NCBI GenBank assembly: GCA_014843695.1 | Contig: CM026391.1 | Coordinates: 34,285,597-34,349,596, forward strand | DNA from: Archivesica marissinica | Lineage: Eukaryota > Mollusca > Bivalvia > Venerida > Vesicomyidae | Length of the DNA: 64,000 nt | Direction of reading: 5' to 3' | Part shown: one piece after another, positions 1-12,290 of the stretch | Layout: every line of letters begins with the position of its first letter | How positions within the stretch are numbered: the stretch's first letter is position 1 | Position numbers and translations under genes: made by a program | The notes under the pieces: generated by a model | Databases searched by the model: none | What the model was told of the DNA's origin: nothing | What the model saw: the letters and a program-made list of their open reading frames with translations, nothing else

Positions 1-3000
1 AGCGTTTGCATTGACAATCCACAGCGTTTGCATTGACAATCCACAGCGTTTGTACTGACAACCCACAGCGTTTGTACTGACAATCCATAGCGTTTGTATT
101 GACAATCCACAGTGTTCGTATTGACAATCTACAGTGTTTGCATTGACAATCCACATGGTTCGCATTGACAACCCACAGCGTTTGTATTGGCAATCCACAG
201 TGTTCGTATTGACAATTCACAGTGTTCGTATTGACAATCCACAGCGTTTGTATTGACAATCCAAAGTGTTCGTATTGACAATCTACAGTGTTTGCATTGA
301 CAATCCACATTGTTCGCATTGACAATCCACATTGTTCGTATTGACAATACATAGCGTTTGCATTGACAATCCACAGTGTTTGCATTGACAATCCACAGCG
401 TTTGCATTGACAATCCACAGTGTTTGTATTGACAATCCACAGCGTTTGCATTGACAATCCACAGTGTTCGTATTGACAATCCACAGCGTGTGTACTGACA
501 ATCCACAGCGGTTGTACTGACAATCCACACATTTGCATTGACAATCCACAGTGTTCGTATTGACAATCCACAGTGTTTGCATTGACAATCCACAGTGTTT
601 ACATTGACAATCCACAGCTTTTGTATTGACAATCCACAGTGTTTGCATTGACAACCCACAGCGTTTGCATTGACAACCCACAGCGTTTGCATTGACAATC
701 CACAGTGTTTGCATTGACAATCCACAGCGTTTGCATTGACAATCCACAGTGTTTGTATTGACACTCCACAGCGTTTGAATTGACAATCCACAGCGTTTGC
801 ATTGACAATCCACAGCGTTTGTACTGACAACCCACAGCGTTTGTACTAACAATCCACAGCGTTTGTATTGACACTCCACAGTGTTCGTATTGACAATATA
901 CAGTGTTTGCATTGACAATCCACATTGTTCGCATTGACAATCCACAGTGTTCGTATTGACAATCCACAGCGTTTGTATTGACAATCCACAGCGTTTGTAT
1001 TGACAATCCGCAGTGTTCGTATTGACAATATACAGTGTTTGCATTGACAATCCACATTGTTCGCATTGACAATCCACAGTGTTCGTATTGACAATACACA
1101 GCGTTTGCATTGACAATCCATAGTGTTTGCATTGACAATCCACAGTGTTTGCATTGCCTATCCACATTGTTCGTATTGACAATACACAGCGTTTGCATTG
1201 ACAATCCACAGTGTTTGCATTGACAATCCACAGTGTTCGTATTGATAATCCACAGCGTTTATACTGACAATCCACAGCGGTTGTACTGACAATCCACACA
1301 TTTTCATTGACAATCCACAGTGTTCGTATTGACAATCCACAGTGTTTGCATTGACAATCCACAGTGTTTGCATTGACAACCCACAGCGTTTGCATTGACA
1401 ACCCACAGCGTTTGCATTGACAATCCACAGTGTTTGCATTGACAATCCACAGCGTTTGCATTGACAATCCACAGTGTTTGTATTGACAATCCACAGCGTT
1501 TGCATTGACAATCCACAGCGTTTGCATTGACAATCCACAGCGTTTGTACTGACAACCCACAGCGTTTGTACTGACAATCCATAGCGTTTGTATTGACAAT
1601 CCACAGTGTTCGTATTGACAATCTACAGTGTTTGCATTGACAATCCACATGGTTCGCATTGACAACCCACAGCGTTTGTATTGGCAATCCACAGTGTTCG
1701 TATTGACAATTCACAGTGTTCGTATTGACAATCCACAGCGTTTGTATTGACAATCCACAGTGTTCGTATTGACAATCTACAGTGTTTGCATTGACAATCC
1801 ACATTGTTCGCATTGACAATCCACATTGTTCGTATTGACAATACACAGCGTTTGCATTGACAATCCACAGTGTTTGTATTGACAATCCACAGCGTTTGCA
1901 TTGACAATCCACAGTGTTCGTATTGACAATCCACAGCGTTTGTACTGACAATCCACAGCGGTTGTACTGACAATCCACACATTTGCATTGACAATCCACA
2001 GTGTTCGTATTGACAATCCACAGTGTTTGCATTGACAATCCACAGTGTTTACATTGACAATCCACAGCGTTTGTATTGACAATCCACAGTGTTTGCATTG
2101 ACAACCCACAGCGTTTGCATTGACAACCCACAGCGTTTGCATTGACAATCCACAGCGTTTGTATTGACAATCCACAGTGTTTGCATTGACAACCCACAGC
2201 GTTTGCATTGACAACCCACAGCGTTTGCATTGACAATCCACAGTGTTTGCATTGACAATCCACAGCGTTTGCATTGACAATCCACAGTGTTTGTATTGAC
2301 AATCCACAGCGTTTGCATTGACAATCCACAGCGTTTGCATTGACAATCCACAGCGTTTGTACTGACAACCCACAGCGTTTGTACTGACAATCCACAGCGT
2401 TTGTATTGACAATCCACAGTGTTCGTATTGACAATCTACAGTGTTTGCATTGACAATCCACATTGTTCGCATTGACAATCCACAGTGTTCGTATTGACAA
2501 TCCACAGCGTTTGTATTGACAATCCACAGCGTTTGTATTGACAATCCACAGCGTTTTCATTGACAATCCACATTGTTCGCATTGACAATCCACAGTGTTC
2601 GTATTGACAATCCACATTGTTCGTATTGACAATACACAGCGTTTTCATTGACAATCCACAGCGTTTGCATTGGCAATCCACAGTGTTCGTATTGACAATC
2701 CACATGTTCGTATTGACAATCCACAGCGTTTGTATTGACAACCCACAGCGTTTGTATTGACAATCCACAGCGTTTGTACTGACAATCCACAGTGTTCGTA
2801 TTGACAATCCAAGTGTTGTATTGACAATCCAGTGTTCGTATTGACAACCACAGCGTTTGTATTGACAATCCACAGCGTTTGTACTGACAATCCACAGTGT
2901 TCGTATTGACAATCCACAGTGTTCGTATTGACAATCCACAGCGTTTGTATTGACAATCCACAGTGTTGGTATTGACAATCCACAGTGTTTGTATTGACAA

Positions 3001-5418
3001 TCCACAGCGTTTGTATTGACAATCCACAGCGTTTGTATTGACAATCCACAGCGTTTGCATTGACACTCCACAGTGTTTGCATTGACAATCCACAGCGTTT
3101 GCATTGACAATCCACAGCGTTTGTACTGACAATCCACAGCGGTTGTACTGACAATCCACAAATTTGCATTGACAATCCACAGTGTTCGTATTGACAATCC
3201 ACAGTGTTTGCATTGACAATCCACAGTGTTTGCATTGACAATCCACAGTGTTTGCATTGACAATCCACAGCGTTTGCATTGACAATCCACAGCGTTTGTA
3301 TTGACAATCCACAGTGTTTGCATTGACAATCCACAGTGTTTGCATTGACAATCCACAGCGTTTGCATTGACAATCCACAGTGTTTGTATTGACAATCCAC
3401 AGCGTTTGCATTGACAATCCACAGCGTTTGCATTGACAATCCACAGCGTTTGTACTGACAACCCACAGCGTTTGTACTGACAATCCACAGCGTTTGTATT
3501 GACAATCCACAGTGTTCGTATTGACAATCTACAGTGTTTGCATTGACAATCCACATTGTTCGCATTGACAATCCACAGTGTTCGTATTGACAATCCAAAG
3601 CGTTTGTATTGACAATCCACAGCGTTTGTATTGACAATCCACAGCGTTTGCATTGACAATCCACAGTGTTTGCATTGATAATCCACAGCGTTTGCATTGA
3701 CAATCTACAGTGTTTGTATTGACAATCCACAGCGTTTGCATTGACAATCCACAGCGTTTGCATTGACAATCCACAGCGTTTGTACTGACAACCCACAGCG
3801 TTTGTATTGGCAATCCAGTGTTGTTTGTGGTTGTTGACAATCCACAGCGTTTGTATTGACAATCCCAGTGTTCGTATTGACAATCTACAGTGTTTGCATT
3901 GACAATCCACATTGTTCGCATTGACAATCCACAGTGTTCGTATTGACAATACACAGCGTTTGCATTGACAATCCACAGTGTTTGCATTGACAATCCACAG
4001 TGTTTGCATTGCCAATCCACATTGTTCGTATTGACAATACACAGCGTTTGCATTGACAATCCACAGCGTTTGCATTGACAATCCACAGTGTTCGTATTGA
4101 AATCACAGGTTCTTGACAATCACAGGTTGATTGCAATCCACAGTGTTGATTGACAATCCACAGTGTTCGTATTGACAATCCACAGCGTTTGTATTGACAA
4201 CCCACAGCGTTTGTATTGACAATCCACAGTGTTCGTATTGACAATCCACAGCGTTTGTATTGACAATCCACAGTGTTGTTATTGACAATCCACAGCGTTT
4301 GTATTGACAATCCACAGCGTTTGTATTGACAATCCACAGCGTTTGTATTGACGATCCTCAGTGTTCGTATTGACAATCCACAGCGTTTGTATTGACAATC
4401 CACAGTGTTCGTATTGACAATCTACAGTGTTCGTATTGATAATCCACAGTGTTCGTATTGACAATCCACAGTGTTCGTATTGACAATCCACAGTGTTCGT
4501 ATTGACAACCCACAGCGTTTGTAATGACAATCCACAGCGTTTGTACTGACAATCCACAGTGTTCGTATTGACAATCCACAGTGTTCGTATTGACAATCCA
4601 CAGCGTTTGTATTGACAATCCACAGTGTTGGTATTGACAATCCACAGCGTTTGTATTGACAATCCACAGCGTTTGTATTGACAATCCACAGCGTGTGTAT
4701 TGACGTTCCTCAGTGTTCGTATTGACAATCCACAGCGTTTGTATTGACAATCCACAGTGTTCGTATTGACAATCTACAGTGTTCGTATTGACAATCCACA
4801 GTGTTCGTATTGACAATCCACAGTGTTCGTATTTACAATCCACAGTGTTCGTATTGACAACCCACAGCGTTTGTATTGACAATCCACAGCGTTTGCACTG
4901 ACAATCCACAGTGTTCGTATTGACAATCCACAGTGTTCGTATTGACAATCCACAGCGTTTGTATTGACAATCCACAGTGTTGGTATTGACAATCCACAGC
5001 GTTTGTATTGACAATCCACAGCGTTTGTATTGACAATCCACAGCGTTTGTATTGACAATCCACAGCGTTTGTATTGACAATCCACAGCGTTTGTATTGAC
5101 GATCCACAGTGTTCGTATTGACAATCCACAGTGTTCGTATTGACAATCCACAGTGTTTGTATTGACAATCCACAGTGTTCGTATTGCCAATCCACAGCGT
5201 TTGTATTGACAATCCACAGTGTTCGTATTGACAATCCACAGCGTTTGTACTGACAATCCACAGTGTTCGTATTGACAATCCACAGCGTTTGTATTGACAA
5301 TCCACAATGTTAGTATTGACAATCCACAGTGTTCGTATTGACAATCCACAGTGTTCGTATTGACAATCCACAGTGTTGGTATTGACAATCCACAGCGTTT
5401 GTACTGACAATCCACAGC
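1..5418. repeat. 22-bp satellite array
   Basis: About 245 copies of a 22-bp unit, consensus acagYgtttgYattgacaat plus cc. Variable sites recur together (cgtttg versus tgttcg, cattg versus tattg versus tactg). Because 22 leaves remainder 1 modulo 3, three units make a 22-residue peptide period, and the minus strand stays open in all frames, producing several spurious long ORFs. Shortened units occur near 527, 1297, 1977 and 3157 and act as markers of higher-order duplication. The array is disturbed near 2810-2850, 3815-3870 and 4095-4155 and is more homogeneous after 4380. It continues beyond the left edge of the window. No coding function is supported. Confidence 0.97.
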
Positions 5419-5646
5419 GAAAATAACACAATAAACGTAAACACACACATACAATGCATAGCATGAACATACAAATGGTTTGGGCCAGCGTCACGGAGGC
5501 AGCTGGTGATAATTAACTAATCTTTACACATTTAACATTTATTTACATCATTTTCAATAACAAAATATGTAAGTAACGCCAATTTAAGTTTGCCTTTACT
5601 ATATGTATTAAAATGTGCAAATGAATTCGCTTAGCATCATATATAG

Positions 5647-5790
5647 AGAATATTACGTTACTGTCTTATAAATTTTAATTTATTAGGCGAGTCGGGAAAA
5701 AAAATACAAGGCGAGGCTCTACCGAGCCTTGTATTTTTTCGGAGATGAGCCTAATAAATTAAAATTTATAAGACAGTAACCTAATATTCT
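5647..5790. repeat. Long imperfect palindrome (hairpin)
   Basis: The two arms are reverse complements with one mismatch near the outer end; the inner arms include gttactgtcttataaatttt on the left and its complement ending at 5780. A second stem, caaggc-gaggctctaccga-gccttg, sits in the middle. It resembles the terminal hairpin of a non-autonomous element. A related motif, tttattaggca, recurs near 6120-6165, so 5647-6165 may be a single foldback element. Confidence 0.75.
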
Positions 5791-5900
5791 ATTTATCCTA
5801 CATTCTGAGTGTGCACCCGACACAAAAACAAACAAACTAGCCATGACAGCTTACAAACTCGCTACGCACTTGGTAATATGTTGTGCATTGATATTTCTAT

Positions 5901-6026
5901 TTATAGATAAATGATCAATGACATTTCTCTGACAACAGTAGTTTCCAGAGGGGTCTCATCGAGTGCTGTTAATTCATCCCAAACAACCTGAAAGTTTGCC
6001 TGTACACGACTTTCTTCTTGGGACAT
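5901..6026 (-). CDS. Possible 41-residue ORF, unidentified
   Basis: A short ATG-to-TAA ORF starts MSQEESRVQANFQVVWDELT and continues with an acidic, amphipathic sequence. I do not recognise it. It lies between the hairpin at 5647-5790 and the tttattaggca motifs near 6120-6165, so it may be a fragment carried by a mobile element or a chance ORF. There is no clear splice donor after it. Flanking bases 5419-5646 and 5791-5900 show nothing else I can support. Confidence 0.2.
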   Translation of the reverse strand: MSQEESRVQANFQVVWDELTALDETPLETTVVREMSLIIYL

Positions 6027-6301
6027 TTTCCAAACTCAGCAGACAACACAATGTGACGACAGACGCTTTGTTTATTTACAAACCGTAATCTGGGTCATAA
6101 AAGTAGTCCGTCATGAAAGCTTTATTAGGCACTGACTAATAAAGCAAAATTTATTAGGCATGCCGTTTTTGTACGTTATTTCGCATGAAGGTAGGATAAA
6201 AGAAATTTAGTACAATATAAAGAAACCTATTATACTTGAAGGTGTAAATTAAATGTCTAGCAATATAAGTCATAATCGTATCCTTAAGCAATGTCAAAGT
6301 T

Positions 6302-6376
6302 GGCATCCGTGGTCCAGTGGTATTGCGTCGGATTCGGAATCGATCGATCACGGGTCGATACTCGGTCAGGCCACGT
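6302..6376 (+). mobile_element. SINE head, tRNA-like (family A, fragment)
   Basis: The sequence reads ggcatccgtggtccagtggt followed by a degraded B box (gggtcgatactc) and closes with ggccacg. It matches the tRNA-like head of the copy at 6575. The missing T in the B box and the loss of the SINE body mark it as a dead fragment, not a tRNA gene. Confidence 0.6.
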
Positions 6377-6574
6377 ATGTCTAAGTAAAGGATAGATCAC
6401 GAATTGGTCCGTTTTAACGAAATATACACCGAGCGATCGATCTGACTTAGACAACGTACATAAGTAGGTCGCGTCTATACGATTTAGAAGCGAGATAATG
6501 TGGCTTTTTCATTGGACCATGTGGCTTAGTCGTTGTCTAAGTTGGATTTTTTACTGATATACTACTGTATTACG

Positions 6575-6798
6575 TGGCATACGTGGTCCAGTGGTAGAGC
6601 GTCGGATTTGGAATCGATCGTTCCCGGGTTCGATACTCGGTCAGGCCACGTATGTAGTGTCATTGAGCAAGGCACCTCACACACATTACTTAGTACTGGT
6701 TAACCACTTAGGTTAAGCTAATCTTGCCCAGGAAAACATGTCTACGTCCCCGCAAGGGGCTTGACATTAATGGAACATACATTCATACATACAAAGTT
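6575..6798 (+). mobile_element. tRNA-derived SINE (family A)
   Basis: A tRNA-like head (A box tggtccagtggtagagc, B box gggttcgatactc, ends pairing as gtgg/ccac) is followed by a body with gagcaaggcacctcacac and ccccgcaaggggcttgac and a short cata-rich tail. The head and body together are typical of a Pol III SINE. It is not a functional tRNA because the anticodon stem pairs poorly. Bases 6799-7356 hold nothing I recognise. Confidence 0.75.
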
Positions 6799-7357
6799 TC
6801 GTAATTGTGTGTTTTTCTTTAAATGGAAAAATAAATGGTTTTGCTTAATTTATCCCAATGTTGGCTAAAGTAAACTATCATATACAATTGTGATTTTCTA
6901 AAGAATTTTTCACAAAGGATAATTTACAAGTAGTAATTTTAATCGCTTTATCAACCCAGTCGGTCGTAAGTCAGTCTGATCTTAGCACCTTATATATAAC
7001 GTCTTAGCTGCGATCGTTTTTTATATAACGGGCCGAGGTGGTACGAAAGACATTACGATAGCCTACGACATTCTTGATACAGGACTTACGACCGTTACGA
7101 CCCAGTTCATTTCTGTGCAGATCACGTTTCTCTTAAATTGTTATTATTCCTTCTGTTGCTGCAAAATTTGCACAAAGTGCTATTTGGGCGTGGCCATTTT
7201 GGAATGTTGCCATTATCTGACATCAAACACTATCAAATTTTCAAATTCTTACCAGATTTATGTTCTACACTATATTTGGCCATAGCAAAAATCTATGCTT
7301 CAAGAGTTTTCATCAAAAAAGTATTAATATGCCCACCCTTAATAATATTATTATAAA

Positions 7358-7978
7358 TTCTAACACGACTCAGCTAATAACATACATACTTGTAGAGTAA
7401 TATCTACCTCGGGTTATTCTACGATATACCTACCTTGAACTATGTTGCGCGCACCGTGTTTTGGCTATTCCATTTATACAATGCGTATAAAGTTTAATGA
7501 ATGAAAGTCACGTGATGTTTGTAAATACTACCGTGGGAATTCGCGGAAGTGAGCTATTTTTAGAATCAGATAATCTCTTGTCCGTCTTGTTGTTCTGTTA
7601 AATAACGTTTCAGTTACTATTCTGTACAGTTTTATTTGACAAAATAAATAAAATTATTGATCAGTTACAACTTTTGTTCATTTATGCACTAGATTGATAT
7701 TTTCCATAAAAAATTAACATCATCACCCCACCCCTTACGCGGGAGGAAATTTCGAAAGCCAAATGCAGCGGAGTAGCACCGCGTTTGAAGAAAATACTCC
7801 TTTGATTCTCGTCTAAAATTATTAGAAGTAAGTCGTGTTAGAATCGAAATAATAAGTATCAGCCGTGGTATATCGCAGAATAACCCTCTTTTGCGCGAAG
7901 GCCTTCGTGATATATTTCTACGCATACGAATACGGGTTATTCTGCGATATACCACGGTTGATACTTATTATTTCTTAA
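7358..7978. mobile_element. MITE-like element, copy 1
   Basis: This segment is nearly identical to 56719-57384. It begins ttctaacacgac, and its inverse gtcgtgttagaa lies near 7832-7843. From about 7845 to 7974 it ends in a long palindrome whose outer arm reads gaaataataagtatcarccg and whose core contains ccgtggtatatcgcagaata. It has no ORF of its own and is presumably mobilised in trans. The autonomous partner is not visible in the window. Confidence 0.75.
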
Positions 7979-8144
7979 GTATCACTGCAAAACCAACTAT
8001 AATATTGTTACTACGATTTCAAATCGTCCACTCCTTAACATAGCCACCACATACGATGTTGGTGTTTAGTACATGACTCGAGTCGTCAATAAACTCAGTA
8101 AATGTTAAATTGCAACGTGTTTTGTCCCCTTATCCGTTAGTTTA

Positions 8145-8390
8145 AACTTTATTTATTTTACAACGATTGCGAAGCAAGTTTTAACAACGTATATTAATCA
8201 CTTTCGTTGGCGCAGATGAAAGCATAAATGCGATCATGCATGTGGAAGGAAACCGGAGTACCCGGAGAAAACCAACCTGTCCGATCTGGCGACAATCGTA
8301 CCATCTCACATACACCCCGGCCAGAGGATCGTACCCGGGTTGCATTGGTGAGAAGCGAGCGCGTTAACCACTGCGCTAATCGGACAGCCG
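8145..8390 (-). mobile_element. tRNA-derived SINE (family B)
   Basis: On the minus strand the tRNA-like head reads gattagcgcagtggttaacg with a degraded B box, followed by the body motif ctccgggtactccggtttcc and a tail with gcttcgcaatcgttgtaaaa and an aataaa-like end. Related copies are at 10127-10262, 35483-35721 and, degenerate, 57655-57758. Confidence 0.75.
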
Positions 8391-8816
8391 TTGATGCACA
8401 TGTCGGAAATGAGAAAACATAGCTGTCACTAAGTGAAATGTCAAGAATGCAGCAGCCTTCGTGCTATATGCGACAGCGGAAGAAGTATAGCGATATATTG
8501 ATGTGACGAGATTAATGTAAATAGATAATTTGAAACATTTTTCACACTCTATGATCATTATAACATATTATACAAGTGTTTTGTGATTGAGATACAAATA
8601 AATCAGTAATTTAAAATAGCGTCGACATTCTGAGAAATTGTTTTTACAAATCATAGTGAATGAATATGCATTTTTGCAATGAACGAAATATAGTTAGTTT
8701 TTACTCGCCATCGCAGAAAAGCACTGCACGAGTGAATAATATTAAGATGATTAAAAAAGTTAAATTATGTTTGTAATGTAACCAGACCGTTTTGTAGTGT
8801 ATCTAGAAGTAACTGA

Positions 8817-8893
8817 TATATATGTACAGGATTTCAGCATATATGTGTACAGGATTTCAGCATATATGTGTACAGGATGTCAGCATATATGTG
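8817..8893. repeat. 23-bp direct repeat, three copies
   Basis: Three near-identical copies of tatatgtgtacaggatttca plus gca stand in tandem. The third differs by one base (gatgtc). They lie about 200 bp upstream of the putative first exon. No regulatory meaning can be shown. Bases 8391-8816 and 8894-9096 contain nothing else I can support. Confidence 0.8.
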
Positions 8894-9096
8894 CCTAGGA
8901 ATAAAATAAATCCTGGTAAAATGATAGAGTTTTAATTAGCAGTGATACCAAGTCATGAAGTTTGCCGATAACAATAACTCTTAAGACACGAACTGTGAAG
9001 TAAACACCATTGGCAATGCATTTTTAATGAGGTCAGTGCTAAAACATACATAAACCGTGTACTCTAGTTGAATAGTTGGATACCAGCATCACAGCA

Positions 9097-9219
9097 ATGT
9101 CTATTAGGATTACCAGTAAAGTAGGCTTTTTTGACGACGAGGAGGATGGAGATCATGTAATGGAAGAGCAGGAACCGGATCCGGAGGTGATAACGAAACC
9201 GACTCCTATGCACGAAATG
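9097..9219 (+). CDS. Putative first coding exon, CNBD2-like gene
   Basis: The ATG at 9097 is the first in frame after a TAG at 9073. It opens a 41-codon segment that ends exactly at a consensus donor (atg|gtaagc). The peptide starts MSIRITSKVGFFDDEEDGDH and is strongly acidic before a proline-rich end (ITKPTPMHEM). The frame breaks down after the donor, supporting an exon boundary. It ends in phase 0, which fits the phase-0 start of the exon at 52419. The link across a 43-kb intron is inference. No conserved domain is visible in this part, so alone it could be the first exon of another gene. An upstream acceptor (ttggataccag) could also make it an internal exon. Confidence 0.45.
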
Positions 9220-9423
9220 GTAAGCTTTATTGTTGTTGACATAAGCAATATATTAACTAAGTTGTATCATGCAATCATTGCGGGTTGTAGCATCATAATA
9301 TATGAGGTATTAATGAATTCAGGTGTGGTAGAACTTAGTCTTCCGTTCGTAGTGTTAGCACACGGTATCGCCATGGTATCGGTATACTGTCATAGCTCTT
9401 GCTATAAATTGTGTTTTTGTATT

Positions 9424-9655
9424 TAAGTTTAGTTAACATAGCTAGCGGTTGCCCATTGGAACGACGGTTAGTTAAGCTAACAAAACCTTTCCTTGTCAAG
9501 CTCCAACGGTTAACCAGTACTTGGTATACCAATATCCGTAAGCAACTGCCATCTTTTCCATATAAAGAAGCACAGTCTGAGCGGGGCTCGAACCAGTGAC
9601 AATCAGTGATGATAGGTTACAATGGTATACAAGTCAGCGACCTTACTTTAGTGTG
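9424..9655 (-). mobile_element. SINE with class II-like tRNA head (family D), degenerate
   Basis: It aligns with the better preserved copy at 54731-54977. Shared motifs are ccattggaacgacgg-like, cggttaaccagtacttggta, ctgagcggggctcgaacc and gataggttacaatggtatac. In the minus direction the head has a long region between anticodon and B box, as in Leu or Ser tRNAs. Bases 9656-10126 hold no feature I can support. Confidence 0.6.
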
Positions 9656-10126
9656 TGTATTAATGTTTATTATATGTGCGGCGCGCTAATGGTAACTGAA
9701 CGGGGGCTGGTCATTTGGAGTAGCCATAACGTATCTAAATATCAACGGGGAAAGCCAAAAACAGATTACAGTCAAATTCAATTACTGAAATAGACAGTAT
9801 ATATGACTACATCACAGCTATATATATTAAATATATTGACGACAACGATTTACAGTTTATTGTAGACGTCATATTTGCATGGGCTGCTAAGCGTTATATA
9901 AACAGAATTTCTCTATCAACCGAACAGTACTATTTTTATTTTAAAATATTAAGCAAAGTATATACCCTAACATTCTTATATTATATAATTCTTAAAAGGG
10001 AACAGCTATTTTAAGGAATATAGAAAGTTCATTATGGGTCAAAGAGGAAAACCTCAGCTTTGGCTGATCTACACGGATATTATCAGAACATACTATTATA
10101 GCTAATGTTGATACGAGCCACACACA

Positions 10127-10262
10127 ACCGGAGTACCCGGAGAAAATCCACCTGTCCAATCAGACGACCACCGTACCATCTCATATACTTCCCGGTCCGA
10201 GGATCGAACCCGGTGTGCATTGGTGAGAAGCGAGCGCGCTAACCACTGCGCTAATCGGACAG
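10127..10262 (-). mobile_element. SINE family B, truncated copy
   Basis: This minus-strand copy retains the head (cgattagcgcagtggttagc, B box gggttcgatcctc) and the beginning of the body up to ctccgggtactccggt, then stops. The tail is absent, unlike the copy at 8145-8390. Bases 10263-10965 contain no supported gene. Confidence 0.7.
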
Positions 10263-10965
10263 AAAAGGCAGATTTGTTGATTAGATCAATGAATTCAGGA
10301 TATTTTATTCTTGTTTTTAATCCACATACGGTTAAAGCAGCATTACATTGTAATAAAGGATGTTTTGGGTAAAATATAAATACTAATGTGTGTGTGTTTA
10401 CAAAAATCGAAATAGTCGCTCAGAAACGATAAAATTCCAATAAATTTAAACCGTCGTATACGCGAATTTGTTTATCAACACACGAAACGTAAACACACAC
10501 AGTGCGCATGCGTGAAACAACGGAGGATGTAGAAAACAACGTATATATTTTGAACATGAAATACTATCTATCTATCTTCCTCTAATGTCGAACTTATCAA
10601 GTAATTTAATTAAAAAAGACAACGTGGGACAAATGGGGACGATGTATTCCGAATTCAAACAAGTGCGGACGATGCATTCTGGTTGTAAACAAGTGCGTGA
10701 CCGATCGACTCGGAAAGTCCTACTTTCGGTTTCGAGTTTGTTTTATCGCAAAAAACACTGTTTACCAAATGAACATAAGCATACAAATTATAATGTTAGA
10801 ATGTGTAGCAGCATTGCATACGTAAAAATGAATTTTTCAAATATCTTTTATTTCATACGATGTAATACTGCTTTAAAGTTCCTACTGTGATACTTGAATT
10901 AAGCTTGTCTTGTTATTGACTGTTTCTTACAATTCCACTATGGTGATGTTTGCTTTCACTGGCTG

Positions 10966-11567
10966 TCCTAGCCAGAACCATTAGACTGTTGGTGTACTTC
11001 TTTGCTACCTCGATCCGTATCCGCCGAGTTTTCAGGGTTCCGGCCTCGTAGTGAGACTGGATGCATTGTTATAGTATTCACTGACGCGGTCACAAGATGT
11101 GGTTATGGTGTATTACTCTCTGTTGAAATGGCCAAGGGGATGTAGTTAGCAGAGGTAGACTGAGATACCACGTTCAGCGTAGCCGGTGGGACAGTGGTGT
11201 TTTGAGTATTGGAATCTGAAGTTGCAGCAACAGTGACATTATTAGTTGTAGACATAGATATAGGTATGTCTCCAAAATTAGATTGGTCATCCGATGAAAT
11301 GTCTTCCTCAACCCGTCGGGGTGGTGGTGCTGACACGTCCATTGGTATATGGTGCCTTTGGGGCGGTTGATTGTTAGAGTTAATGTGGTCAACCGAGTAT
11401 TGAGCATATTTCTCCACGTTTGACTTCAATGTAAGAGACACTTGTTCCTGGATCTTCTCGTCACGATTTCCTCTCAGCACAGAATACCAATCAGGGAAAG
11501 TGTTAGCAGTGATCGTACCTTTCACCGCTATTGCAGCCGGGTAACGGAAGTTTACATTTGTTGACAC
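10966..11567 (-). pseudogene. Unidentified ORF, interrupted by one stop
   Basis: An open frame with no ATG at its start runs 11567 to 11103, ends at TAA, and then stays open in the same frame to about 10966. Plausible sequence continues after the stop (VTASVNTITMHPVSLRGRN). The first part has hydrophilic, Ser/Thr/Asn/Gln-rich, low-complexity composition, with a proline cluster (SAPPPRRVEEDISSDDQSNF). I do not recognise a domain. It lies in the same orientation as the ORF at 12198-12545, so both may be pieces of one decayed element or gene. A host exon is not excluded. Confidence 0.35.
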
Positions 11568-11702
11568 TGTGAACCTCTCTGGCTATTGAGTGGCCATAGA
11601 ACCATCCTAGCATCAGTTATTTATGGAGGATAGTCTTTGTTGAAACTGATATTTGGTTTCGAACCCATGAGATACGGCTCATGTACCATATCAACTTGAT
11701 AT

Positions 11703-11974
11703 GGGTCAGTCAATGTAACGAGTATTTGTCTGGGTTTTTCCCGACCTCACACTTGTTTACTATCCGGAATGGGTCAGTCAATGTAACGAGTATTTGTCTG
11801 GGTATTTCCCGACCTCACACTTGTTTACTATACGGACTGGGTCAGTCAATGTAACCAGTATCTGTTTGGGTATTTCCCGACCTCACACTTGTTTACTATC
11901 CGGAATGGGTCAGTCAATGTAACCAGTATTTGTCTGGGTATTTCCCGACCTCACACTTGTTTACTATCCGGAAT
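11703..11974. repeat. 68-bp tandem repeat, four copies
   Basis: Four head-to-tail copies begin gggtcagtcaatgtaacgag and end tactatccggaat. Copies differ at a few sites (cgag/ccag, tatttg/tatctg, tccgg/tacgg). It lies between two same-strand unidentified ORFs. There is no sign that it encodes protein. Confidence 0.92.
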
Positions 11975-12180
11975 GCTCTTTTTATTATTCATGCCTGGTT
12001 TCGTTGAAAGGACAGTAGTTATTTTTGTTTACACAATCTTCGTCCGTGACCTCATAAATGCCGGAGAAAATTAGGTTACTGCTCACGCACACGGGTTACA
12101 TGGTCAATAGATTTGTATTCGAGCAGACGTAATCGTTTATCAGTTATATAAAGTCTGGTCGTATTCATATACAAGCGTGA

Positions 12181-12290
12181 TTCTACTCCAGCCATCCTCA
12201 ATACGAGTGGTACAAGATTCTACTCCAGCCATCCTCAATACGAGTGGTGCAAGCTTCTACTCCATCCATCCTCAATACGAGTGGTGCAAG
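12181..12290. repeat. 37-bp tandem repeat, three copies, overlapping an ORF end
   Basis: Three copies of ttctactccagccatcctca plus atacgagtggtacaaga. On the minus strand the first copy read is the last coding part of the ORF at 12198-12545 (LVLRMDGVEACTTRIEDGW). The array therefore seems to be a duplication of the ORF's own 3' portion. The unit is not a multiple of three, so the frame is lost through the array. Confidence 0.85.

Noticed and set aside
1..5418. Short repeats that could suggest a CRISPR array
   Set aside because: Units are contiguous with no spacers, the context is eukaryotic, and no cas genes are present.
129..5494. Many long ORFs of up to 478 residues with CGLSMQTLWIVNANTVDCQ-type repeats
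   Set aside because: They are translations of the 22-bp satellite. All minus-strand frames are open for the same reason, there are no splice or start signals, and the period is set by the DNA unit.
6302..6650. Candidate tRNA genes at 6302 and 6575, and similar heads elsewhere
   Set aside because: Stems pair poorly, and most are joined to SINE bodies and recur as dispersed copies.
9335..9793. Short ORFs of 60-66 residues around 9.3-9.8 kb
   Set aside because: They fall in a degenerate SINE and its flank; no splice signals or family features.
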